Assembly: GCA_965217095.1 (NCBI GenBank)
Contig: OZ244235.1
Location: 4,216,001 to 4,280,000, forward strand
Source of the DNA: CAYNZV01 sp965217095
GTDB taxonomy: Bacteria > Latescibacterota > UBA2968 > UBA8231
Direction of reading: 5' to 3'
DNA length: 64,000 nucleotides
A model generated the notes under the pieces. The model saw nothing but the letters and a program-made list of their open reading frames with translations, did no database searches and had not been told where the DNA came from. Both the position numbers and the translations under genes were made by a program. Shown piece after piece: positions 35,931 through 45,170 of the stretch. Every line of letters begins with the position of its first letter. The first letter of the stretch is position 1.

Positions 35931-36527
35931 TTAAAGGCCGATGCTCTTTTTCTTGAAGTGTTTGACGATTTCCTTCTGGTCGGTCCAGACGATCTCGGTG
36001 CTGCCGATGTCGGTCAATTCGAAGGTCGCTTTGTAGTAGATCGCCTTGTTGTTGCCGACCTGTTGTATGGTGGAAGTAATCACCCCACCGAGGAGGAACT
36101 CGGCTGCCTTTTGCTGGCCTGGCCCCTGAGCCTGGTTCGGGTCCACGTAGCCGGATCCCTGGTACTCGTACTCCTTGGCTATTTCAGTCCGAGCCGCCTT
36201 GTCCAGGAAGGAGAATCGACCACTCTGTATGAGTGCCGTTTTTACGTGGTCATACAGAGACTGCAAATCGATGTGTTCCGAGGTTCGATTCTTCGGCGTT
36301 TCCAGGATAATAACCGGCTTGGCAGGTTGCTGTTCCCGAGTGTTCCACGACTCCAACGATTCGACGACCTTCTTGGCCACCAGCTGCATATCGTTCTGAT
36401 TCCACTTGTCGTCCAGCATGCTGATTTCCTCGGGATCGCCGTAGGTTCCCTTCGTGAACGCTCGGGGTCCCGCACATGCGGATAGAGTCAGGGCCATCAG
36501 AACCGAGGCCGAAAACACGAATATCAT
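35931..36527 (-). CDS. LpoB/CsgG-like lipoprotein (penicillin-binding-protein activator family)
   Basis: About 198 residues. Lipoprotein signal with lipobox SACAG; the mature domain (KPVIILETPKNRTSEHIDL, then ALIQSGRFSFLDKAAR and EFLLGGVITS) matches LpoB/YcfM, the outer-membrane activator of PBP1b. ATG 36527 is chosen because AAGGAGCGC precedes it and it gives a proper signal; longer in-frame readings lack one. Neighbours upstream are a secreted protein and a COG3014-type lipoprotein, a set also seen together in other Gram-negatives as I recall. Likely role: envelope or peptidoglycan synthesis. Confidence 0.8.
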   Translation of the reverse strand: MIFVFSASVLMALTLSACAGPRAFTKGTYGDPEEISMLDDKWNQNDMQLVAKKVVESLESWNTREQQPAKPVIILETPKNRTSEHIDLQSLYDHVKTALIQSGRFSFLDKAARTEIAKEYEYQGSGYVDPNQAQGPGQQKAAEFLLGGVITSTIQQVGNNKAIYYKATFELTDIGSTEIVWTDQKEIVKHFKKKSIGL

Positions 36528-36540
36528 AGCTGCGCTCCTT

Positions 36541-37383
36541 TCAATTCCACTCGCACTGAAAATGGGTGCGCACCAAATGCCAACGATCTGGAAGCATGGC
36601 GTCCTGCCGGTGCAGAACCTGTAGTGAACAGTCTCGTTGCAACGAACTGACTGGATATTCAAACTCGTACCCCTGCGCGGCGGCGCGATCGGCGGCGGGG
36701 ATATCCTTTGAGGAGTAAATATTCGGTTTGGTGGATGCAAATACCAGAGCTTCTTTGGTGCCGTAGGTCTTCAGCGGCACGCGGGCGGCAACGACGATGC
36801 GTCGTACCTTCTTCGACAGCAACAGGTCGGTGTTGTCAACGAGGGTATCTCGCTGCCACCGGCGAGTGAGGATATCTGCTAGGTTGCCAACGAACACTCG
36901 CTCTCGTTCGCCGTCGGGCACGATGAGGTAAAGATATCCTTTGCGGGACTGGGTCGAAGGGCTGCCCCCCCCACCCAAACCCTCGAAGTCGAGGGTAATG
37001 GTAAGGTCCACCGATCTGTTGGGGGGCAAAGCGTGGAGTGAAACCGCTTTGATCAGGTCGTCCGTTGCCCCGGATTGCTTCAGCTCGATCAGCGCATCCG
37101 CCGAGGCGTCGCAGGCGCACCGACGTTCCTCCAGCATTTTGACGATGACGTCGCTTGCGAACTTGCTATCGAGTAATTTCTGCAGGTCCGGCAGGGTCAG
37201 GGGCAACTGATCTGAGCGCTCGTACAGACGCGGCAGCTCACCCCCATTCCACTCCACGATGTTGAAGACATACCCGTCCTTCAAGACGCTCGCAGACGTC
37301 CCCGCGGTCGGAACTACCTGTTGAGCCATCGCCGGGGACAACGCGAGGAGAAGGACCCAAAATCCGTAGAGAGCAACGCTCAT
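36541..37383 (-). CDS. Secreted protein of unknown function in the LpoB-like cluster
   Basis: About 280 residues with a Sec signal (MSVALYGFWVLLLALSPAMA, cleavage before QQVV). A Cys pair (CACD) sits about one third in, and two more Cys lie near the C-terminus, so disulfides are possible. I do not recognise a domain. ATG 37383 has GGGGGTG six bases ahead; the upstream in-frame ATG 37413 overlaps the stop of the preceding lipoprotein gene. It ends 14 bases before the LpoB-like gene. Position suggests a periplasmic partner of the two lipoproteins. Confidence 0.7.
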   Translation of the reverse strand: MSVALYGFWVLLLALSPAMAQQVVPTAGTSASVLKDGYVFNIVEWNGGELPRLYERSDQLPLTLPDLQKLLDSKFASDVIVKMLEERRCACDASADALIELKQSGATDDLIKAVSLHALPPNRSVDLTITLDFEGLGGGGSPSTQSRKGYLYLIVPDGERERVFVGNLADILTRRWQRDTLVDNTDLLLSKKVRRIVVAARVPLKTYGTKEALVFASTKPNIYSSKDIPAADRAAAQGYEFEYPVSSLQRDCSLQVLHRQDAMLPDRWHLVRTHFQCEWN

Positions 37384-37409
37384 AGGTGCACCCCCAATCC
37401 GATTGTTCA

Positions 37410-38831
37410 TCATTTGTAGCTGCGGTAGTTGAGGAAAACCCGCTGGCCGGCAGACACCTCGACGCCTACGAATCGATGCCCGTCCACAACCCTGCCATTA
37501 CCATTTACAAACTCCAGAACCAAGTCAACCGTTCCCGGCTGTACTGGGAGACGGGCAAGGTGAATCTGGCGCGGCAACGCCAGCCAGCTACGGGTATCGG
37601 CCGCCTCGGTGGACACGCCAAACAGATTGACCAGGAACCCGAGGATCTCGCTTTTCTTTTCTGCAGCTTCGGTGGCAATGTATTTTGCCAGGGCGCGGGC
37701 GGCGGTTCGCGCTAGAATCGACGTCTCCTTCTCCTTGAAATTTTTCATGGCGATGGCATCGAGGTCCTGGACCAGAACACCTGTTGCCGTCTGCCCCGCC
37801 GCAGACAATCGGGCGCCGCTTATCTGGCTCGAAACGGCCTGATACTCGGGCAGGGCTACCTTGAGCCAGTACTCCACGTTGGAGTAGTGGCGGCGATGAT
37901 GGTGCCGATATGCCATCTCATCTGACAGAGCCCACACCCGATGCGTTTCATCGTCTGCCAAAATAGGCAGACTGATATCGCGCTGCCGCTTGCGAGCGAT
38001 GAACCCGGTCTCCGCGAATACGATTACTTCGCCCGTGGTGGCGCCGGCAGAATGTTTTCCGTCCCAGTCATAGCGCTCCAGGTACTCGACAATGTGGTCT
38101 TGGTAACCCAATCGGGTAGCCGAACGCAACAGGTCGTGCCCCAGGATTTTCGGGGGCCCTGTACCTAAGGCGTAGGAACGATACCCCTTCTCGGCGTCGC
38201 GGTAGGAAATGTAGGCGTCGTTCCATTCCTCCTGGGCTTCAAAGAAGAGTCCAGTTACATACTGCAGGAAGGCATCGTTCTTGTAGGTGAGCTCGTATTC
38301 GGCAGCAGCGGCGTACTTCTCCAGCTTGAGGTTGGCTTTGCGGCATTCCACCAACGCCTCTTGAGGTTGATCGAGATATTGATAATTCAGCGCTCGGTAA
38401 TAGTTGATCAGGACGCTCTCAAATTCCTCTCCGGCGTACTTGCGGACAGCGTCGTTGGTCAGCAACGAAGCCAGCTCGCGCGACAGCGATCGGGTGATTC
38501 TCTTGTCGATCAGGCGCTCGGCCTTCTCAAACTGTTGGTTGGAGGCCTCATAGTCGCCGAGGTAATGCAGCATCAGTCCCTTTTCGAGCCTGTAGAGCAG
38601 TCGGTCCGGGGCGGGATCCGCTTTTTCCAGCTTCTGCAGCGCACCTTCGTAGTCGCGCTGACCCAGCTTCTTCAGAGGCCCCCTCATGTGTCGGGTGTAG
38701 CCGGCGCCACAGCCCGATAGCAGGGCCAAGACCAGCAGAACCAAACCCATGCGGTGCAGAGACCATGCCGCACATCCGGGCGGCAATTGCGCCATGTCGC
38801 GTATCGGCGGAGTTGATTGTTGGTCGCTCAT
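37410..38831 (-). CDS. TPR-containing lipoprotein, COG3014-like
   Basis: About 473 residues. Lipobox LLSGCGAG follows a hydrophobic stretch; then TPR-like helices (YEGALQKLEKADPAPD, GDYEASNQQFEKAERL, NYYRALNYQYLDQPQEAL) and a C-terminal beta-rich half. This matches my memory of the uncharacterised COG3014 lipoproteins that sit beside LpoB-like genes. The start is uncertain: ATG 38831, 38795 or 38750 are all in frame; 38795 gives the most ordinary signal peptide. It heads a leftward cluster of four envelope genes. Confidence 0.72.
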   Translation of the reverse strand: MSDQQSTPPIRDMAQLPPGCAAWSLHRMGLVLLVLALLSGCGAGYTRHMRGPLKKLGQRDYEGALQKLEKADPAPDRLLYRLEKGLMLHYLGDYEASNQQFEKAERLIDKRITRSLSRELASLLTNDAVRKYAGEEFESVLINYYRALNYQYLDQPQEALVECRKANLKLEKYAAAAEYELTYKNDAFLQYVTGLFFEAQEEWNDAYISYRDAEKGYRSYALGTGPPKILGHDLLRSATRLGYQDHIVEYLERYDWDGKHSAGATTGEVIVFAETGFIARKRQRDISLPILADDETHRVWALSDEMAYRHHHRRHYSNVEYWLKVALPEYQAVSSQISGARLSAAGQTATGVLVQDLDAIAMKNFKEKETSILARTAARALAKYIATEAAEKKSEILGFLVNLFGVSTEAADTRSWLALPRQIHLARLPVQPGTVDLVLEFVNGNGRVVDGHRFVGVEVSAGQRVFLNYRSYK

Positions 38832-38973
38832 GAATTTGTCGGCAGGTTCGGGGGATACGCCATTAAGATGCCTTTGACCTGGCCCCGTTCCGCCGGGTTT
38901 TTCTCGGTGCGAAGTGCGTGAAGGTGGGATAGCAGATCGAGTCAAGGAAGAAACGGCTACCAGCGAAGGCCGT

Positions 38974-39360
38974 TCAGGCGCCGCCAGCATCCGCTACGAC
39001 CTCGACCTTGATCGATTCACCGGATTGAACCGTGCTCAAGACGCGGGCGTCGCCGTCGAATTTTCCCAATACGTTTACCTCGGACACGAGTCTGCATTCA
39101 GAACCCTGCGAGATGGGAGTCGGACCGTACGGCAAAGCCAGAGCGCTTCCTTCGACCCAAAAACAGACCGTGCCGGGGTCGACAACTTGGCGAGCGCCCG
39201 GTTCCAGCTCCGCCTGCATCTGCACTTCGAAGTAGACTTCTTCGCCCCAGGTATTCGCGCTGGATTCGCAGGGCAATGCCGCAACCAGACGATTGGCGGT
39301 GGGAGTGTCGTAGAGCCGGGCGTGCAGCTCACCGCTGCTCCACGAAATGCGAATGATCAT
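38974..39360 (-). CDS. Cyclophilin-like (TM1367-type) protein
   Basis: 128 residues. The compact beta-barrel of the TM1367/DUF369 cyclophilin-like family is indicated by GELHARLYDTPTANRLV, TWGEEVYFEV, a Pro-Gly segment near GTVCFWVEGSALALPYGPTP and NVLGKFDGDA. The family has a cyclophilin fold but lacks known isomerase residues; function unknown, often near catabolic genes. GGAGACGGAA precedes the ATG. It is divergent from the TrmH gene. Confidence 0.8.
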   Translation of the reverse strand: MIIRISWSSGELHARLYDTPTANRLVAALPCESSANTWGEEVYFEVQMQAELEPGARQVVDPGTVCFWVEGSALALPYGPTPISQGSECRLVSEVNVLGKFDGDARVLSTVQSGESIKVEVVADAGGA

Positions 39361-39458
39361 TTCCGTCTCCAGTGTGATGCTTGCTGGTGTTTCGCGCGGG
39401 CCGTAATATAAAACCCGCCCCGCCCCCTAGTAAAGTTCCACTACACAGAAGGCGGATC

Positions 39459-40031
39459 TTGTCGAGCAAGAAACTGCAGCCGGGCAACTACGGCAAAGAG
39501 ACGACCTTCGAGGTGCGCAATTTCGATGCGCGGTTGTCGCTTAGCGAGTACGGGAAGTTACCGAAGAATCCGATCTATCTGATCCTGGATAATTTGCGCA
39601 GCGCGTTTAATGTGGGATCGATTTTTCGCACGGCCGATACCTCGAGGTTGGCTGAGGTCATCACCTGCGGATATACCGCCCACCCTCCACATGCAAAGTT
39701 GGACAAGACAGCACTGGGCACCTTGGAGTACGTGCCTACCCGGCACTTCGATTCAACCGTGGAAGCGGTTTCGCACCTGCGGCAAGCAGGCACACCGGTC
39801 TTCGCGCTCGAGACCACCACCGAAAGCTCGATCTACACCGAGTGTTCGTACTCGCAACCGCTTGGCTTGGTTATGGGCAACGAGGCTCTCGGCATAAGCC
39901 GGGAGGTATTAGAACAGTGCGACAAGATCGTCGAGATTCCGCTCTTCGGCTTCAAGAATTCGATGAACGTTGCCGCAGCAGCAGCCGTGGTAACCTTCGA
40001 GATCCTGCGTCAGTGGAAGGTCCGGCACTGA
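39459..40031 (+). CDS. SpoU/TrmH-family RNA 2'-O-methyltransferase
   Basis: About 190 residues. SPOUT methyltransferase with the three classic motifs: LDNLRSAFNVGSIFRTAD (motif 1), GLVMGNEALGIS (motif 2) and IPLFGFKNSMNVAAAAAVV (motif 3, SAM-binding trefoil knot). It methylates a ribose in tRNA or rRNA; the target is not readable. The TTG at 39459 is preceded by AAGGCGG; readings from further upstream lack family similarity. Confidence 0.88.
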   Translation: MSSKKLQPGNYGKETTFEVRNFDARLSLSEYGKLPKNPIYLILDNLRSAFNVGSIFRTADTSRLAEVITCGYTAHPPHAKLDKTALGTLEYVPTRHFDSTVEAVSHLRQAGTPVFALETTTESSIYTECSYSQPLGLVMGNEALGISREVLEQCDKIVEIPLFGFKNSMNVAAAAAVVTFEILRQWKVRH

Positions 40032-40068
40032 CCGTGGCATCGCCAGGGTGTCGCTTGATCCCCCGGTC

Positions 40069-41256
40069 TCAGCGGAATTCTCGAAAAGGTGTTTCGGTAT
40101 AGGTTTTCGCCTGTTTGTGACTGGTGCCGTAGTTCGGCAAGGCGCGGACCTGGGCGTAGAGATCCAAGGCCTGCTCGCGATCACCACGAACGTCGTGGGT
40201 CTTTCCCAGCAGCAGCAGACACAGCGTGCGATACTTGCGCACCGACGTACGCGGTTGCCCTGCCGCCAGGCGCTCGGCGCGCTCGAGGAGAGGGAGCGCT
40301 TCTCCATATCGTTGGCGGAGCCACGCATTCTGACCCACGTAATAAAGCGCCTCGACCTGGCCGAAGATATGATAACCCGTCTGCTTCGCATCGGCGCGCT
40401 GTACCACCTCCTCGAAGAGCGCCGTCCCTCGCTTCCACTGGCCGATCTCGACGAGGGTTCGCGCGGTGAAACGGTGAAAGATAGAATTTTGCGGATAACG
40501 TCGATACAGCTGCTCCAGGTACTGGAGCGAGGCGCCTTTGTCGCGCTCGAAGAGGCGGTGAATCTGCGCCAGAAAATAGAGCGCTTCCGTACCGGCGTAC
40601 TGACCTTTGGCCGCCACCAGGCGCAACTGCTCTAGCCCCGTCTCCCGCTTCCCTTTGGGCAGTAACCAGGTTATGGGCCGTACGACCGGGTACTTCTGCG
40701 GGATGACCTCGATGAAGTAGTTGTAAACGCCCTGACCAAACAGTATGTCTTTGTTTTCCGGCTCGAGCTCGCGACTGATCTTCAGCAGCGGCATGCACTT
40801 CAGTCCGTCACTGGCGGCACGCAGGTACTGTCCGCGGTTGCCCCGCAACCGACCGCGAAAACCGATAGCCCCCGCCTTGAAGAGAACCGCGTCGAAATCC
40901 TTGGGCTTGGCTTTTAATCTCTGGTCGCACACCTCGATGCAGCGGCCCAGGAGTTTGTAGAACGTCTCGTCAAGGCTGCGGTCCTCCAGGTCGATGAGAA
41001 CTCGCCACCAGGTAACCATGGCCAGAAAGAAGTGTCCCAACGGGTTTGCTGGTTCGGTGGCGATGATTTCTTCGAAGTAGCTATCTGCCGGCTCGAACTG
41101 CAGATTGTAGATCAGGTCGATGCCGTGCTGGATGCGAGGGTCGTAGGCACGCACGGAATACGTGCCGGTCTGGGCTGCCAGGACCGATACGCTCAACAGG
41201 AGAATCGTAGCCTGCGGCAGCAGTCGACGTGTCAGTTGCGGGAGGACTGCGCTCAA
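40069..41256 (-). CDS. Exported TPR-repeat protein, unknown
   Basis: 395 residues. An N-terminal hydrophobic signal (ATILLLSVSVLAAQTG) suggests export. The rest is helical with TPR-like units (ALYFLAQIHRLFERDKGASLQ, TARTLVEIGQWKRGTALFEE, YGEALPLLERAERLAAG read in separate repeats). Such proteins with an internal ANPLGHFF and IPQKYP region recur in FCB and delta-type genomes, from memory, without known role. It is convergent with the TrmH gene and has no partner in its strand. Confidence 0.72.
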   Translation of the reverse strand: MSAVLPQLTRRLLPQATILLLSVSVLAAQTGTYSVRAYDPRIQHGIDLIYNLQFEPADSYFEEIIATEPANPLGHFFLAMVTWWRVLIDLEDRSLDETFYKLLGRCIEVCDQRLKAKPKDFDAVLFKAGAIGFRGRLRGNRGQYLRAASDGLKCMPLLKISRELEPENKDILFGQGVYNYFIEVIPQKYPVVRPITWLLPKGKRETGLEQLRLVAAKGQYAGTEALYFLAQIHRLFERDKGASLQYLEQLYRRYPQNSIFHRFTARTLVEIGQWKRGTALFEEVVQRADAKQTGYHIFGQVEALYYVGQNAWLRQRYGEALPLLERAERLAAGQPRTSVRKYRTLCLLLLGKTHDVRGDREQALDLYAQVRALPNYGTSHKQAKTYTETPFREFR

Positions 41257-41370
41257 AGAAATCGGAGCTTTCGGGAAAACAGGATGTGACTGGTTGACGG
41301 CAACGGGGGCTTTTCAAAAATTGTGTGCGCTGTGGCCGTATAATAATTGGACGGCGATCTTATTTCAAAA

Positions 41371-42753
41371 ATGAAATCCAGAAAACACGACCTAGTGATT
41401 ATCGGCGGCGGATCGGCCGGGTACGCCGCCGCGCGCACGGCACAGGAAGCCGGGGCCGACGTGGGCATCGTTGATTCGGGGCCTCTGGGTGGACTGTGTA
41501 TCCTGCGCGGCTGCATGCCTACCAAAGCGATTCTTCGGTCGTCGAACGTCCTAGCGCTCATGCGGCAAGCTTCCGAGTTCGGTCTTCGCGGAGATCATCC
41601 GCAGGGAGACCTGGCGGCCATCCTGCAACGCAAAGACCGACTCATCGAGGAGTTCGCCGCGGAGCGCATCGGAGCCCTCCGCGACGATCGCTTCACCCTC
41701 TACGAAGATCACGCCGCCTTCACCGGAGCACGCGAAATCGCCACCGGCGACCACCGGTTGCAGTTCGAGAGCGCGATCATCGCCACCGGATCGGTCCCCA
41801 GCCGAATACCGGTACCTGGACTGGAGGAGGTTGGGTACCTGACCAGCGACGAGATTTTGTCGCGGACCGACCAACCCGCTTCACTGATCGTACTGGGCGG
41901 CGGACCGGTGGCTGTGGAGTTGGCGCAATTCTTTCAACGCCTGGGGACTCAGGTCAGCTTGATCCAACGCAGCGGACAGATCCTCTCCGATGCGGATGAA
42001 GACCTTGCGCAGGCGGTGGAAGAACGCTTTCGCCAGGAGGGCATGGATCTCTTTACCGGAACCTGTTTACAGCGGGTCGAGCACGACGGCGATCGCAAAA
42101 GGGTCCACTTCACGCGCGGGGCGGTGGAAATGTCAGTGGCCGCCGCACAGATTCTTCAAGCCCTTGGCAGGCGACCGAACATCGACGGACTGAAGCTCGA
42201 AACCGTTGGCGTAGAAACTCGGGCCGGCGCCATCGCAGTAGACCCTGAGATGCGCACCAGTCAACCCCATATCTTCGCGGTGGGGGACGTCAACGGCATC
42301 CACGAGATTGTGCACATCGCCATCGAGCAGGGGGAAATTGCCGCCCATAACGCCACTCACCCGAATCGTCCACCCCACCGCATGGACGATCGTTTGACGG
42401 CGCGGATCGTCTTCACCGAACCACAGCTGGCCAGCGTCGGATTGTCCGAAAAGCGATGTCGCGAACAACGCCTACCTTATTTGAAAGCGCAGCACCCGTT
42501 CGACGACCACGGCAAATCGCTGTGCCTGGGTGAGAGTGACGGCCATGTCAAGCTGCTGTGTGAGCCGCGGCGCGGGGCCCTCCTGGGGGCGCACATAGTC
42601 GGCCCCGATGCGTCAGAGTTGATTCACGAGCTCATTGCCGTCATGTATTTTCACGGCACCGTTGGCGACCTGGCGCGCATCCCCCATTATCATCCAACGT
42701 TGGCAGAGATCGTGCTTTACCCGGCCGAGGAACTGGCCGCGCAGATCGGCTAA
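41371..42753 (+). CDS. FAD-dependent pyridine nucleotide-disulfide oxidoreductase (Lpd/MerA-like)
   Basis: About 460 residues, class I disulfide reductase. FAD motif VIIGGGSAGYAAAR, redox disulfide CILRGC (as in CVNVGC of dihydrolipoamide dehydrogenase), NAD(P) motif VLGGGPVAVELAQFF, FAD motif 2 FAVGDVNG and C-terminal catalytic HYHPTLAE. The active disulfide and His-Glu pair are intact. No 2-oxo-acid dehydrogenase or mercury genes are nearby, so substrate (lipoyl, mercuric ion or other) is open. ATG 41371 is preferred to a TTG at 41347. Confidence 0.88.
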   Translation: MKSRKHDLVIIGGGSAGYAAARTAQEAGADVGIVDSGPLGGLCILRGCMPTKAILRSSNVLALMRQASEFGLRGDHPQGDLAAILQRKDRLIEEFAAERIGALRDDRFTLYEDHAAFTGAREIATGDHRLQFESAIIATGSVPSRIPVPGLEEVGYLTSDEILSRTDQPASLIVLGGGPVAVELAQFFQRLGTQVSLIQRSGQILSDADEDLAQAVEERFRQEGMDLFTGTCLQRVEHDGDRKRVHFTRGAVEMSVAAAQILQALGRRPNIDGLKLETVGVETRAGAIAVDPEMRTSQPHIFAVGDVNGIHEIVHIAIEQGEIAAHNATHPNRPPHRMDDRLTARIVFTEPQLASVGLSEKRCREQRLPYLKAQHPFDDHGKSLCLGESDGHVKLLCEPRRGALLGAHIVGPDASELIHELIAVMYFHGTVGDLARIPHYHPTLAEIVLYPAEELAAQIG

Positions 42754-42783
42754 TAGCCGTTCCTCTGCCTCAAGCGAGATCTT

Positions 42784-44097
42784 TCAGTCGTAATACTCTT
42801 GGCCCAGGTGGGTGATCAACTCTTCACCCTGCAGATGGCGCAGCGTGTTCTTCAACTTCATCAGCTGAATAAACAGATCGTGCTCGGGATAAAGACCGGG
42901 TGCCGTCATCGGGCTCTTGAAGTAGAAGGAGAGCCATTCCTGGACGCCTTTCATGCCGGAGCGCTTGGCGAGATCGGCAAAAAGGACCAGGTCCAGCGCC
43001 AACGGCGCGGCGAGAATACTGTCGCGGCAAAGAAAGTCTACCTTGACCTGCATCGGGTACCCCATCCAGCCGAATATGTCGATGTTGTCCCACCCTTCCT
43101 TCTCATCACCCCGCGGCGGGTAATAATTGATGCGCACCTTGTGGTAGAGGTCGCCGTAGAGTTGGGGGTAGAGATGGGGTTGTAGGACCTGCTCGAGAAC
43201 CCCAAGCTTGCTCTCTTCCTTGGTCTTGAACGAGGACGGGTCGTCGAGTATCTCTCCGTCTCGATTGCCTAGAATATTGGTTGAGAACCAACCCTTTACC
43301 CCTAGCATGCGAGCTTTGAAACCTGGAGCAAGGATGGTTTTCATCAGGGTCTGACCGGTCTTGAAATCCTTGCCGGCAATCGGCGCGTCGTTGGCGGACG
43401 CCAGCTCGATCATCCCGGGAACATCGACGGTAAGGTTGGGAGCACCGTTCAAAAACGGGATCCCCGCCGACAAGGCCGCGTAGGCGTAGACCATGCTCGG
43501 CGGGATGTTTTCGTCGTTTTGCTGGAAGCCTTTCTCCAGACTCTCTATGGTTTGGTGAACCGGCATCTCGCTTAAGAACACCTCCGTGCTGCCACACCAG
43601 ATCATGACCAGGCGGTCGACCCCGTGTTCGGTCTTGAAGTTATGAATGTCTTCGCGCACCTCCTGAACCATGTCCCACTTGGTTTTTCCAGTCTTGACGT
43701 GGGGACCATCCAGGCGACGGACGAAACTCTGGTCGAAGACCGCTTTCATCGGTCTCACTGAGCGCAATTGATCCTCCACCGCCTCTAAGGTCGCGCGCTC
43801 GAGGACGCCGGCATGGGTGGCTGCCTCGAACGCGTCGTCGGGAAACACATCCCAGCCACCGAATACCAGGTCGTCCATGCCCGCCAGAGGGACGAACTCC
43901 TTGATCAGGGGCGAGCGGTCGTCCGTGCGTTTCCCCAGACGAATGGTTCCCATTTGCGTCAGCGAACCGAACGGTTCGCCCAACCCGGCCTTCATCGCTT
44001 CTACCCCGGCGATGAGGGTGGTAGCAACGGCGCCCATGCCGGGAATGAGAATCCCTAGTGTGCCATTAGGTTGGCCAATCTCCTGAACGTTCGACAT
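42784..44097 (-). CDS. ino1: myo-Inositol-1-phosphate synthase family protein
   Basis: 437 residues. NAD-dependent enzyme that cyclises glucose 6-phosphate to inositol 3-phosphate. N-terminal dinucleotide motif GILIPGMGAVATTLIAG; conserved core DAPIAGKDFKTGQT, WFSTNILGNRDG and VDFLCRDS with catalytic Lys residues. Length and motifs fit the bacterial/Bacteroidetes-type Ino1. The product could serve phosphatidylinositol or compatible solutes. A TAAGGAG site precedes the ATG. Divergent from the LysR regulator, convergent with the disulfide reductase. Confidence 0.93.
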   Translation of the reverse strand: MSNVQEIGQPNGTLGILIPGMGAVATTLIAGVEAMKAGLGEPFGSLTQMGTIRLGKRTDDRSPLIKEFVPLAGMDDLVFGGWDVFPDDAFEAATHAGVLERATLEAVEDQLRSVRPMKAVFDQSFVRRLDGPHVKTGKTKWDMVQEVREDIHNFKTEHGVDRLVMIWCGSTEVFLSEMPVHQTIESLEKGFQQNDENIPPSMVYAYAALSAGIPFLNGAPNLTVDVPGMIELASANDAPIAGKDFKTGQTLMKTILAPGFKARMLGVKGWFSTNILGNRDGEILDDPSSFKTKEESKLGVLEQVLQPHLYPQLYGDLYHKVRINYYPPRGDEKEGWDNIDIFGWMGYPMQVKVDFLCRDSILAAPLALDLVLFADLAKRSGMKGVQEWLSFYFKSPMTAPGLYPEHDLFIQLMKLKNTLRHLQGEELITHLGQEYYD

Positions 44098-44210
44098 CAG
44101 ATGCTCCTTACTGGTTTTTTGTCCAACGGAACCCGGACATCTAAATCAACTTGCTTTTGTCGATAAAACAAATCAATATTTATGATCTTACTCATAGACA
44201 TAACCTATGG
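44098..44210. promoter_or_regulatory. AT-rich divergent control region of ino1 and lysR
   Basis: 113 bases clearly richer in A+T than their surroundings. AAATCAA is repeated at 44143-44149 and 44170-44176. A weak rightward promoter TTGCTT (44151-44156), 17 bases, CAATAT (44174-44179) would serve lysR. LysR-type regulators usually bind in such a divergent gap and control the neighbour. Confidence 0.45.
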
Positions 44211-45170
44211 ATGACCATGAATACGCAACATCTGCGCTACCTCATCGCCGTTGCCAGCACTGGGGGATTCACCTCCGCATCTCGAGAACTACACGTAACC
44301 CAACCCACCGTGAGTGGAGGAATTACCGAGCTGGAAAAGCAGTTAAGCGCCAAGCTGTTCAATCGGGACAGCCGTCACGTAGCGTTGACGGCCGAAGGGC
44401 GAGTCCTCTTGGAGTATGCCGTCGAGATCGTGGATCTGTTGGAGGAGGCGACCGGGCGCTTGGCCAGTGGCGAGGTGCTACCCGGTGAGCGCATCCGCTT
44501 CGGCGCCACCGACGCTGCGGTGATCTACCTTCTCCCCGATCTGTTGAAGATTTTCTCGCAACGCTATCCCAAGGTTGAGCTGACCACCCAGGTGGCTTCC
44601 TCGATCCCGCTGGTCGAAGCGGTGTTGTCGAATCGATCGGAATTTGCCGTAGTGTCGCTTCCCCAGTCCCACTCCCAGATCGAGGTTGTTCCCCTGACCA
44701 TCGACCCGATGGTCCTGGTCGTAAATCCGGAACACCGTTTTGCCGGCCGCGCCTCCGTATCTGCCGCGGAGGTTGTGGACGAAGCGCTGATCATGTTTCT
44801 CGGTGAGTCTGTCACCCGACAGATCGTCGAAGAAGGGTTCGCGCAGCAGGGGTTGTCGGTCGGAGCGTCGATGGAAATGAGCAGTCCTGACGCCATACGC
44901 AAGATAGTGGAAGTCGGTGCCGGCATCGCGTTTCTGCCGTGGATGACGGTAGCCGATTCGGTCACCTCGGGTACGTTGCAGAAGGTCGGGGTTCGCAACC
45001 TCGACCTGACCCGCGAGATCGGATTGATCTGGCGCCAGGGTCGTTATTTCAGCCCGGCAGTTCGGCGCCTGCTGGAAGCGATACTGGAGAAGTTTGACCG
45101 ATCGGCGGAGCGGCCGCGTCTCGCAGCCGGTGTTAAGCGTCGTGGCAGAGGACAATCATCGGCCCTTTGA
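44211..45170 (+). CDS. LysR-family transcriptional regulator
   Basis: About 319 residues. N-terminal winged HTH (LRYLIAVASTGGFTSASREL then VTQPTVSGGITELE) and a periplasmic-binding-like effector domain from about residue 95. The DNA-binding part resembles CysB/OxyR-like members; no redox Cys pair is present in the effector domain. Start at ATG 44211 or ATG 44217. Divergent from ino1 with a 113-base gap, so ino1 is the likely target; effector unknown. Its 3' end overlaps the convergent DUF309 gene by 38 bases. Confidence 0.9.
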   Translation: MTMNTQHLRYLIAVASTGGFTSASRELHVTQPTVSGGITELEKQLSAKLFNRDSRHVALTAEGRVLLEYAVEIVDLLEEATGRLASGEVLPGERIRFGATDAAVIYLLPDLLKIFSQRYPKVELTTQVASSIPLVEAVLSNRSEFAVVSLPQSHSQIEVVPLTIDPMVLVVNPEHRFAGRASVSAAEVVDEALIMFLGESVTRQIVEEGFAQQGLSVGASMEMSSPDAIRKIVEVGAGIAFLPWMTVADSVTSGTLQKVGVRNLDLTREIGLIWRQGRYFSPAVRRLLEAILEKFDRSAERPRLAAGVKRRGRGQSSAL

